A DNA stretch of 64,000 bases from Chrysophaeum taylorii. Lineage: Eukaryota > Sar > Pelagophyceae > Pelagomonadales > Pelagomonadaceae. Each line of letters starts with the position of its first letter. Position 1 is the first letter of the stretch. The DNA is taken from the NCBI GenBank assembly GCA_029834535.1, contig JAQMWT010000033.1, forward strand, positions 1-64,000, written 5' to 3'. The notes under the pieces were generated by a model. That model made no database searches, was not told the origin of the DNA, and worked only from the letters and a program-made list of their open reading frames with translations. Below are positions 34,700 through 45,928 of the stretch, piece by piece. The position numbers were made by a program, and so were the translations under genes.

Positions 34700-36110
34700 A
34701 AGCAAATAATATGCCGACCACCACAAAGGAAGCGCAGCGGCGGGCAGCGACGCTGAAGATCAAACCCGGCTGGGCTGCGATATGACGATGCAGACCTGGA
34801 CCCCGAAGGTTTGTTTCGCGGCCGGAAAAAAACAAACACCTCGTGGCGGAGATGAATCAAGCGCCGCCGGGCGGCAGAGCAAAGCGTGCCGGACCCCAGG
34901 TGCAAGGCCTGGACCTGGGCCGCGCTCGTGGCTTGGCTCGAGGAGAAGGAGGAAACGAGGAGCGAAACGCTCTTCACACCGAGTGACTCGGCCGAGTCGG
35001 AGCTGGAGGGCGTCTGCAGTCAGAGGCTGCATCTGTCGACGCAGCGCGTGAGGCGGAAACTGCGGTGGCGTCCCCGAACCGGCGCAACCCGCCGCGTGCA
35101 GCTCTCGCTCGCCGCCGAAAAACCGACGAAGAAGAACTGGTCGAAGGATCCCTGCCGAGCGCGGATGATCATGGGCATCGTCCTGACACGAGACGACTAC
35201 CTTGAGCGGGACTCGACACCATCTCGAGAAACACCAGGGAGACCAATTCGTACTGGGAGGTCCTGGCCAAGTCCTGCACAACTCGAACGATCCTGCACTG
35301 GACGACAACAACCCGTATGCCGCCGATCCTCATGTTCCTGAGCTCGTCCGGAAGTTGAACCCGAGGGCGCGCGAGGGGTTCACCTTCACTGCGACCAAGC
35401 TCAAGGAGGAGCATACCAAGCTGCGCTCCGACTGCCAGCGCATCTTTGCCAAGTTCTTCCAGGCGACCGGCCAAGGCGACGGGGACGACGGTTTGATGTC
35501 GGAGGAAGAACGGAGCGGTACGGTCTTCTTCTTCTTCTTCTTCTTCTCCTCCTCCTCCGATCTTAAGTCGTTCATCGAGGAGGACGAGGGCAACGAGACG
35601 GCCTACTTTATGTATCTGCTTGGCACCAAGTACGGCTTCTTCTACTCGTGCTTGACTCTGATGCCAGCCACGGCCGCTCACAATAGCATGTCGAGGTCTA
35701 CGACGTCTTCTGCTTCCGTGAGGTCGGACCGGGGCTCGGGGAAAAGCGCAACAACAGCGAAGATACCGACAAGCTCGTAGGTGCCCTCAAATTGCCCGTC
35801 CGCATCGAGAATGATTATGAAGATATCTTCGTCCAGACGGCAAAGCGCCAGAAAGCGAAGGCGAGCTCCAACTTATAGTCCTGATGGAAGAGTTTAACAA
35901 GATCCAGCTGAAGTTCGACGCTCACTATGAAGGAGAAAAAATACTTAAGCGCGTCTTGCTCGATTACTATCAAGGCCGTCTGCAAGAAATTCTAGATATT
36001 CTGAAGCCACCAGAAGACCTTCCTCTACCACGCCCTCGTCCTCGCCCCCAGTCGCTCGGCGCTCTCCTGCGCGGATGGACGAGGGGTCCTCCGACGAAGA
36101 AGAAGTCATA
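34700..36110 (+). pseudogene. Decayed second ORF of the Harbinger-like element
   Basis: Protein-like pieces occur on the plus strand in changing frames. One is CKAWTWAALVAWLEEKEETR (about 34900-34960). Others are ELVRKLNPRAREGFTFTATK (about 35340-35400), ETAYFMYLLGTKYGFFYSC (about 35600-35655) and LPVRIENDYEDIFVQTAKRQ (about 35790-35850). Harbinger elements usually encode a SANT/Myb-like DNA-binding partner here. Position supports that identity, but no clear SANT motif was seen. It contains a (TTC)n run at 35524-35544 that encodes poly-Phe in one frame. Confidence 0.4.
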
Positions 36111-36368
36111 GAAATAGAAGACTTATGCCGATGCATCGGCCCCGAATCTTGCAGGCAGCAACGCAGACGAGGAGATCCCCGACGAGATTATTGGTCTATA
36201 AACCCGCCGCACTGTTCCGCGCAGCCCAACGACACCCCCTTACGCTCTTTACCTCCTCTGCACCTCGGCACCTCTGCTCCCTCTAAACCCAAGGCGGCCG
36301 GCCCACCCCTGCTACCGTGGCCGCTCTTTTGCCGAGATGGAGAGTCTTTTCGTCATACTTAACTTTAC

Positions 36369-37689
36369 TTAACGGCGCCGCCTAGGGCGCCGAAGCCCCT
36401 CCTCGCGGAGGAGCGCCTCGAGAGTCATAGTGCGCCGGGTAGGATCGGACCTCTCGTCGGCAGTGCGCGAGCCCTCGCGACAGTAGTCACGTCGACACGC
36501 GGTATCGAGATTCTCGATAGGGACATCATCGCGATCGACGTAAGGTGCTTTCCTGCGGCGGCCGGGCTGCACCTCAAGTCTCTCCTCGCCCTCCTTTCGC
36601 ATCTCTTCTTCGAGCTCGAGGCGTTTGTCGATGCAGAAGTTGTCGAGGCGCATGCAACAGCCAACAACGGCTCCGCGCTTGTTGAAATCCATCTCGAGGG
36701 GTCGCCAGAGGATGCCCCAGCGACGGACGAGGAGGCCAAAGGCGCACTCGATATTGATGCGCGCCGAGCTGTGCTCCAAGTTGAAGTCGTCGTCCTTGCC
36801 CGGCGAGATCATGCTGTGGGTGTTGGTACAGGCACAATCACCTACGAGAAAAAAACGGGCAGGCAGATGCCCACTTCTCACCCGCTGACCGAGCAACGTA
36901 CTAGCCCATGCAAGACTGTCGTGCGGCGTCGTCGTCGGAGTAGCCGATATGTCAAACCAGCGGAAGCGCCGCTCCGAGTCGCAGATGGCCATGAGCAAGA
37001 GTGCGAACTTTTCCTTGCGAGAACGCAGTAGTAACGCACGGGGTTGTGGACAGCACAGCCCGGGTTTTTCTGCCAGATGCAGCAACCGTCGATGGCACCC
37101 ACCACGCCTCGAAGAAGGACCGCGCGGTGTGACTTGCAAGCCCAGCCCGCCTCTAGTTTCTCGAGTTCCGTCTCGTCGTCCAGCGGGAAGCAGTCAATAG
37201 GGAACGTGTTGTTGATGGCGTCAACACATCTCCAAATCGATCGATAAAACTCAGCCGGAGAAGACACCCCGAAGTTAGAGCAGATGTCAAGGTAGCTCCC
37301 CCCAGCAAGGTAGCGTATGCCGATCGCAAGTCGAACCTCGGCGCATACCTCGGACCCAGAAGAACGCACGGCTCTCGCGTCCGTATCTCCCTCCGCACCA
37401 ACTCCAGCAACTCGTTGTCGAAATGTTCGACCTCCATGCGATACATCCGCCGAAATTTTCGTGGACCCTCCGTCCGCACGTGATGATACCACTCTTTACG
37501 CCACGCACGAAGCTTGGGCCCCGACGGCCCAAAGCGCTTCTCACGGTCAAACGCACCAAATGCGGTGATCACCGCTATTCGACGACGCTTTATCGCTTCG
37601 ATGATGCCGGTCGTGCGAGCATCGTCGTCGCTGTCCCAGTCGGAGTCGCTCGTATCAGCGCGCCGTCGTTCAAGTCGTGACAAGGACAT
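36369..37689 (-). pseudogene. PIF/Harbinger DDE transposase, frameshifted
   Basis: It reads from 37689 leftwards. The N-terminal part, LRAWRKEWYHHVRTEG and FRRMYRMEVEHFDNELLELV, is followed by EVRLAIGIRYLAGGSYLDIC. Then come VVGAIDGCCIW with VHNPVRYY, FDISATPTTTPHDSLAWAS, FFLVGDCACT, and HSSARINIECAFGLLVRRWG. The D of AIDG, D of VGDC and E of IECAFG fit the DDE triad of the DDE_Tnp_4 family. Two frame changes interrupt it, one between about 37350 and 37390 and one near 37020 (an AAGGAAAAG stretch). Either could be decay or sequencing error. Apart from these it is near full length. Confidence 0.75.
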
Positions 37690-40600
37690 TCAAGCCGCAA
37701 AAACAACCATCAAATCCATTTCAGTTTACATGACCAGTAGAGAACCGGCACTTTTATTAAAACTGGCCAAATAATCAGCCCAAATTAACCCTGATTATTT
37801 AGTCAACTTTATTCGGGTCTTATATTCTGATCGACCCCCGTTCTGAGCCTTTACGCCTTGTGTCATCAACGGTTTTTCTCTTTGAAACGGACCTCAGCGA
37901 GTTTTTGATGACGATGGAGGGTAAGAGTAGAAAGAGGCGCCACGACGACGATCGGAAGAACAGGCACGTCGACGAACCATCACCTCGCGGTCGACGGATG
38001 GCCGACCCGCGGCGCAGCGATGATGCCCGTCCTCGACGAGTATGAGACGGGCGGCAGCCGTCAGCACAGCGCACTGGGTATGGCCGCTACTCCGAAGGTC
38101 GCGGCGCCAACACACCCTCGAGCCACACGCTAGCCAGCAGTTCCGAGGCACCGCGATGGCAACAAATACAATGGGGGAAGCAGATGACGAACCGCGGTGC
38201 GACTCCCGAAACGATTCTCTCGCTCCTTTTGGCTCGACGAATTCAGCGCTCGCAACTTGGCGACTGCCGCGCACCGTGTCCCCACAATGTCTCGAGCCCG
38301 AAACCGCGACGTGCAACGCGATCGCCGCGTGATTGCCCTCGCAGACGCTTGTCGGTGCCGCATTCGAGAATCCGACGCGCAAGCGCTCGCCAACACGGCG
38401 TGGGCCTTCGCGACGGCGCGCCTTCAGGTACCCGAGCTCTTCGCGGCGATCGCCGGCGCGGCTTCATCGCGGCTTGGCGAGTTCGAACCGCAGGGGCTAG
38501 CCAACACGGCGTGGGCCTTCGCGACGGCGCGCATCGAGGCACCCGAGTTCTTCACGGCGATCGCCAGCGCTGCTTCATCTCAGCTTGGCGAGTTCAAACC
38601 GCAGAACCTCGCAAACACGGCATGGGCCTTCGCGACGGCGCGCATCGAGGTACCTCAGCTCTTCGCGGCGATCGCCGGCACGGCTTCATCTCGGCTTGGC
38701 GAGTTCAATCCGCGCAGGCGCTCGCTAACACGGCGTGGGCCTTCGCAACGGCGGGCATCGAGGCACCCGAGTTCTTCTCGGCGATCGCCGGCACGGCTTC
38801 ATCTCGGCTTGGCGAGTTCAAACCGCAGGACCTCGCTAACACGGCGTGGGCTTTCGCGACGGCGGGCATCGAGGCACCCGAGCTCTTCGCGGCAATCGCT
38901 GACGCCGGCTTCTTCGCGGCTGGGCGAGTTCAATCCTCAGGCGCTTGCTAACACGGCGTGGGCCTTCGCGACGGCGCGCATCGAGACACCCGAGCTCTTC
39001 GCGGCGATCGCCGGCACGGCTTCATCACGGCTTGGCGAGTTCAATCCTCAGGATCTCGCAAACACGGCGTGGGCCTTCGCGACGGCGCGCATCGAGGTAC
39101 CTCAGCTCTTCGTGGCGACCGCCGCAGCGGCTTCATCGCGGCTTGGCGAGTTCAATCCTCAGAACGTGGCCAACACGGCGTGGGCATTCGCGACGGCGGG
39201 CGTCGAGGCAGACCGCCGCCGCGGCTTCATCGCGGCTTGGCGAGTTCAATCCTCAGAACCTGGCCAACACGGCGTGGGCATTCGCGACGGCGGGCGTCGA
39301 GGCACCCGAGTTTTTCGCGGCGATCGACAGGCACGGCTTCATCTCGACTTGGCGAGTTCAGTCCGCAGAACCTCGCCAACACGGCGTGGGCCTTTGCGAC
39401 GGCGGGCATCGAGGCACCTCAGCTCTTCGTGGCGATCGCCGGCACAGCTTCATCTCGGCTTGGCGAGTTCAATCCTCAGGACCTCGCCAACACGGCGTGG
39501 GCCTTCGCGACAGCGCGCATCGAGGCACCTCAGCTCTTTGCGGCGATCGCTGACGCGGCTCCTTCGCGGCTTGGCGAGTTCAATCCGCGCAGGCGCTCGC
39601 TAACACGGCGTGGGCCTTCGCAACGGCGGGCATCGAGGCACCCGAGTTCTTCTCGGCGATCGCCGGCACGGCTTCATCTCGGCTTGGCGACTTCAATCCT
39701 CAGGACCTCGCCAACACGGCGTGGGCCTTCGCGACGGCGCGCATCGAGGCACCCGAGCTCTTCGCGGCGATCGCCGGCACGGCTTCATCACGGCTTGGCG
39801 AGTTCAATCCTCAGGATCTCGCAAACACGGCGTGGGCCTTCGCGACGGCGCGCATCGAGGTACCTCAGCTCTTCGCGGCGACCGCCGCCGCGGCTTCATC
39901 GCGGCTTGGCGAGTTCAATCCTCAGAACCTGGCCAACACGGCGTGGGCATTCGCGACGGCGGGCGTCGAGGCACCCCAGCTCTTCGCGGCGATCGCCGGC
40001 ACGGCTTCATCTCGGCTTTGCGACTTCAGTCCGCAGAACCTCGCCAACACGGCGTGGGCCTTCGCAACGGCGCGCATCGTGGCACCCGAGCTCTTCGCGG
40101 CGATCGCCGGCACAGCTTCATCTCGGCTTGGCGAGTTCAAACCGCAGAACGTGGCCAACACAGCGTGGGCATTCGCGACGGCGGGCGTCGAGGCACCCGA
40201 GTTTTTCGCGGCGATCGACAGGCACGGCTTCATCTCGACTTGGCGAGTTCAGTCCGCAGAACCTCGCCAACACGGCATGGGCCTTTGCGACGGCGGGCAT
40301 CGAGGCACCTCAGCTCTTCGTGGCGAACGCCGGCACAGCTTCATCTCGGCTTGGCGAGTTCAATCCTCAGGACCTCGCCAACACGGCGTGGGCCTTCGCA
40401 ACAGCGCGCATCGAGGTACCTGAGCTCTTCGCGGCGACCGCCTCCGCGGCTTCATCGCGGCTTGGCGAGTTCAATCCTCAGAACCTGGCCAACACGGCGT
40501 GGGCATTCGCGACGGCGGGCGTCGAGGCACCCGAGTTCTTCGCGGCGATCGACAGGCACGGCTTCATCTCGACTTGGCGAGTTCAGTCTGCAGAACCTCG

Positions 40601-41165
40601 CCAACACGGCGTGGGCCTTTGCGACGGCGGGCATCGAGGCACCTCAGCTCTTCGTGGCGATCGCCGGCACAGCTTCATCTCGGCTTGGCGAGTTCAATCC
40701 TCAGGACCTCGCCAACACGGCGTGGGCCTTCGCGACAGCGCGCATCGAGGCACCTCAGCTCTTTGCGGCGATCGCTGAAGCGTCTCCTTGCGTTGCGGCT
40801 CGGCAAGTTCAATCCCCAGGCGCTCGCCAGCCAACACCGCGTGGGCTTTCTCGACAGCGCGCATCGAGGCACTTCAGCTCTTCGGGGCGATCGCCAGCAC
40901 AGCTTCATCTCGGCTTGGCGAGTTCAATCCTCAGGCGCTCGTTAACACGACATGGGCCTTCGCGACAGCGCGCATCGAGGCACCTCAGCTCTTCGCGGCG
41001 ATCGCTGACGCGGCTCCTTCGCGGCTGGGCGAGTTCAATCCTCAGGCGCTCGCCAGCCAACACGGCGTGGGCTTTCGCGACGGCGGGCATCGAGGCACCC
41101 GAGCTCTTCGCGGCAATCGCTGACGCCGGCTTCTTCGCGGCTGGGCGAGTTCAATCCTCAGGCGC

Positions 41166-42285
41166 TTGCTAACACGGCGTGGGCCTTCGCGACGGCGCGC
41201 ATGGAGACACCCGAGCTCTTCGCGGCGATCGCCGGCACGGCTTCATCGCGTCTTGGCGAGTTCAATCCTCAGGATCTCGCAAACACGGCGTGGGCCTTCG
41301 CGACGGCGCGCATCGAGGTACCTCAGCTCTTCGCGGCGACCGCCGCCGCGGCTTCATCGCGGCTTGGCGAGTTCAATCCTCAGAACGTGGCCAACACGGC
41401 GTGGGCATTCGCGACGGCGGGCGTCGAGGCACCCGAGTTCTTCGCGGCGATCGCCAGCACAGCTTCATCTCGGCTTGGCGAGTTCAATCCTCAGGCGCTC
41501 GCTAACACGACATGGGCCTTCGCGACAGCGCGCATCGAGGCACCTCAGCTCTTCGCGGCGATCGCTGACGCGGCTCCTTCGCGGCTGGGCGAGTTCAATC
41601 CTCAGGCGCTCGCCAGCCAACACGGCGTGGGCTTTCGCGACGGCGGGCATCGAGGCACCCGAGCTCTTCGCGGCAATCGCTGACGCCGGCTTCTTCGCGG
41701 CTGGGCGAGTTCAATCCTCAGGCGCTTGCTAACACGGCGTGGGCCTTCGCGACGGCGCGCATCGAGACACCCGAGCTCTTCGCGGAGATCGCCGGCACGG
41801 CTTCATCGCGTCTTGGCGAGTTCAATCCTCAGGATCTCGCAAACACGGCGTGGGCCTTCGCGACGGCGCGCATCGAGGTACCTCAGCTCTTCGCGGCGAC
41901 CGCCGCCGCGGCTTCATCGCGGCTTGGCGAGTTCAATCCTCAGAACGTGGCCAACACGGCGTGGGCATTCGCGACGGCGGGCGTCGAGGCACCCGAGTTC
42001 TTCGCGGCGATCGACAGGCACGGCTTCATCTCGGCTTGGCGAGTTCAGTCCGCAGAACCTCACCAACACGGCGTGGGCCTTTGCGACGGCGGGCATCGAG
42101 GCACCTCAGCTCTTCGTGGCTATCGCCGGAATGGCTTCATTTGGGCTGGGCGAGTTCAAGCCACAGGAGCTCGCCAACACGGCATGGGCTTTCGCGACAG
42201 CGCGCATCGAGGCACCTCAGCTCTTCGCGGCGATCGCTGACGCGTCTCCTTCGCGGCTCGGCAAGTTCAATCCCCAGGCGCTCGC
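41166..42285 (+). repeat. Local 560-bp tandem duplication in the array
   Basis: The five-unit block starting at 41166 is repeated from 41726. Both start with GCTTGCTAACACGG and pass through the VPQLFAATAAAASSRLGE variant, then diverge after the EAPEFFAAI unit. Confidence 0.7.
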
Positions 42286-45200
42286 CAGCCAACACGGCGT
42301 GGGCTTTCGCGACAGCGCGCATCGAGACACCTCAGCTCTTCGCGGCGATCGCCGGCACAGCTTCATCTCGGCTTGGCGAGTTCAATCATCAGGCGCTCGC
42401 TAACACGTGGGCCTTCGCGACACCGCGCATCGAGGCACCTCAGCTCTTCGCGGCGATCGCTGACGCGTCTCCTTCGCGGCTGGGCGAGTTCAATCCTCAG
42501 GCGCTCGCCAGCCAACACGGCGTGGGCTTTCGCGACAGCGCGCATCGAGGCACCTCAGCTCTTCGCGGCGATCGCTGACGCGTCTCCTTCGCGGCTCGGC
42601 AAGTTCAATCCGCGCAGGCGCTCGCCAGCCAACACGGCGTGGGCCTTCGCGACAGCGGGCATCGAGGCACCTCAGCTTTTCGCGGCGATCGCCGGCACGG
42701 CTTCATCTCGGCTTGGCGAGTTCAATCTGCGCAGGCGCTCGCTAACACGGCGTGGGCCTTCGCGACGGCGGGCATCGAGGTACCTCAGCTCTTCGCGGCG
42801 ATCGCCGGCACGGCTTCATCGCGGCTTGGCGAGTTCAATCCTCAGAACGTGGCCAACACGGCGTGGGCATTCGCGACGGCGGGCGTCGAGGCACCCGAGT
42901 TTTTCGCGGCGATCGCCGGCACGGCTTCATCACGGCTTGGCGAGTTCAATCCTCAGGACCTCGCCAACACGGCGTGGGCCTTCGCGACGGCGCGCGCCGA
43001 GACACCCGAGCTCTTCGCGGCGATCGCCGGCACGGCTTCATCACGGCTTGGCGAGTTCAATCCTCAGGATCTCGCAAACACGGCGTGGGCCTTCGCGACG
43101 GCGCGCATCGAGGTACCTCAGCTCTTCGCGGCGACCGCCGCCGCGGCTTCATCGCGGCTTGGCGAGTTCAATCCTCAGAACGTGGCCAACACGGCGTGGG
43201 CATTCGCGACGGCGGGCGTCGAGGCAGACCGCCGCCGCGGCTTCATCGCGGCTTGGCGAGTTCAATCCTCAGAACCTGGCCAACACGGCGTGGGCATTCG
43301 CGACGGCGGGCGTCGAGACACCCCAGTTCTTCGCGGCGATCGCCGGCACGGCTTCATCTCGGCTTTGCGAGTTCAGTCCGCAGAACCTCGCCAACACGGC
43401 GTGGGCCTTTGCGACGGCGGGCATCGAGGCACCTCAGCTCTTCGTGGCGATCGCCGGCACAGCTTCATCTCGGCTTGGCGAGTTCAATCCTCAGGACCTC
43501 GCCAACACGGCGTGGGCCTTCGCGACAGCGCGCATCGAGGGCACCTCAGCTCTTTGCGGCGATCGCTGACGCGTCTCCTTCGCGGCTGGGCGAGTTCAAT
43601 CCTCAGGCGCTCGCTAACACGGCGTTTGCTTTCGCGACGGCGGGCATCGAGGCACCCGAGCTCTTCGCGGCAATCGCTGACGCGGCTTCTTCGCGGCTTG
43701 GCGAGTTCAATCCTCAGGCGCTCGCTAACACGGCGTGGGCCTTCGCGACGGCGGGCATCGAGGCACCCGAGCTCTTCGCGGCGATCGCCGGCACAGCTTC
43801 ATCTCGGCTTGGCGAATTCAATCCTCACGACTTCGCCAACACGGCGTGGGCCTTCGCGGCGGCGGGCATCGAGGCACCCGAGTTCTTCTCGGCGATCGCC
43901 GGCACGGCTTTATCTCGACTTGGCGAGTTCAATCCGCGCAGGCGCTCGCTAACACGGCGTGGGCCTTCGCAACGGCGGGCATCGAGGCACCCGAGTTCTT
44001 CTCGGCGATCGCCGGCACGGCTTCATCTCGGCTTGGCGAGTTAAAACCGCAGGACCTCGCTAACACGGCGTGGGCCTTCGCGACGGCGCGCATCGAGGCA
44101 CCCGAGCTCTTCGCGGCGATCGCCGGCACGGCTTCATCTCGGCTTGGCGAGTTCAATCCTCAGGACCTCGCCAACACGGCGTGGGCCTTCGCGACGGCGC
44201 GCGCCGAGACACCCGAGCTCTTCGCGGCGATCGCCGGCACGGCTTCATCACGGCTTGGCGAGTTCAATCCTCAGGATCTCGCAAACACGGCGTGGGCCTT
44301 CGCGACGGTGCGCATCGAGGTACCTCAGCTCTTCGCGGCGACCGCCGCCGCGGCTTCATCGCGGCTTGGCGAGTTCAATCCTCAGAACGTGGCCAACACG
44401 GCGTGGGCATTCGCGACGGCGGGCGTCGAGGCAGACCGCCGCCGCGGCTTTATCGCGGCTTGGCGAGTTCAATCCTCAGAACCTGGCCAACACGGCGTGG
44501 GCATTCGCGACGGCGGGCGTCGAGGCACCCGAGTTTTTCGCGGCGATCGACAGGCACGGCTTCATCTCGACTTGGCGAGTTCAGTCCGCAGAACCTCGCC
44601 AACACGGCGTGGGCCTTTGCGACGGCGGGCATCGAGGCACCTCAGCTCTTCGTGGCGATCGCCGGCACAGCTTCATCTCGGCTTGGCGAGTTCAATCCTC
44701 AGGACCTCGCCAACACGGCGTGGGCCTTCGCGACAGCGCGCATCGAGGCACCTCAGCTCTTTGCGGCGATCGCTGACGCGGCTCCTTCGCGGCTTGGCGA
44801 GTTCAATCCGCGCAGGCGCTCGCTAACACGGCGTGGGCCTTCGCAACGGCGGGCATCGAGGCACCCGAGTTCTTCTCGGCGATCGCCGGCACGGCTTCAT
44901 CTCGGCTTGGCGAGTTCAATCCTCAGGACCTCGCCAACACGGCGTGGGCCTTCGCGACGGCGCGCGCCGAGACACCCGAGCTCTTCGCGGCGATCGCCGG
45001 CACGGCTTCATCACGGCTTGGCGAGTTCAATCCTCAGGATCTCGCAAACACGGCGTGGGCCTTCGCGACGGTGCGCATCGAGGTACCTCAGCTCTTCGCG
45101 GCGACCGCCGCCGCGGCTTCATCGCGGCTTGGCGAGTTCAATCCTCAGAACGTGGCCAACACGGCGTGGGCATTCGCGACGGCGGGCGTCGAGGCAGACC

Positions 45201-45928
45201 GCCGCCGCGGCTTTATCGCGGCTTGGCGAGTTCAATCCTCAGAACCTGGCCAACACGGCGTGGGCATTCGCGACGGCGGGCGTCGAGGCACCCGAGTTTT
45301 TCGCGGCGATCGACAGGCATGGCTTCATCTCGACTTGGCGAGTTCAGTCCGCAGAACCTCGCCAACACGGCGTGGGCCTTTGCGACGGCGGGCATCGAGG
45401 CACCTCAGCTCTTCGTGGCGATCGCCGGCACAGCTTCATCTCGGCTTGGCGAGTTCAATCCTCAGGACCTCGCCAACACGGCGTGGGCCTTCGCGACAGC
45501 GCGCATCGAGGCACCTCAGCTCTTTGCGGCGATCGCTGACGCGGCTCCTTCGCGGCTGGGCGAGTTCAATCCTCAGGCGCTCGCTAACACGGCGTTTGCT
45601 TTCGCGACGGCGGGCATCGAGGCACCCGAGCTCTTCGCGGCAATCGCTGACGCGGCTTCTTCGCGGCTTGGCGAGTTCAATCCTCAGGCGCTCGCTAACA
45701 CGGCGTGGGCCTTCGCGACGGCGGGCATCGAGGCACCCGAGCTCTTCGCGGCGATCGCCGGCACAGCTTCATCTCGGCTTGGCGAATTCAATCCTCAGGA
45801 CTTCGCCAACACGGCGTGGGCCTTCGCGGCGGCGGGCATCGAGGCACCCGAGTTCTTCTCGGCGATCGCCGGCACGGCTTCATCGCGGCTTGGCGAGTTC
45901 AATCCGCGCAGGCGCTCGCTAACACGGC

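Larger units (their letters stand above)
34570..37815 (-). mobile_element. PIF/Harbinger-like DNA transposon, limits approximate
   Basis: The region contains a minus-strand DDE transposase and a convergent plus-strand second ORF, the usual two-gene plan of PIF/Harbinger elements. Both flanks are AT-rich. ATAAAGTTGGCCAAAATAAT at 34574 and the complement of 37793-37812 (starting ATAAAGTTGACTAAATAAT) look like diverged terminal inverted repeats. I could not confirm a 3-bp target duplication, so the ends are tentative. Confidence 0.6.
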
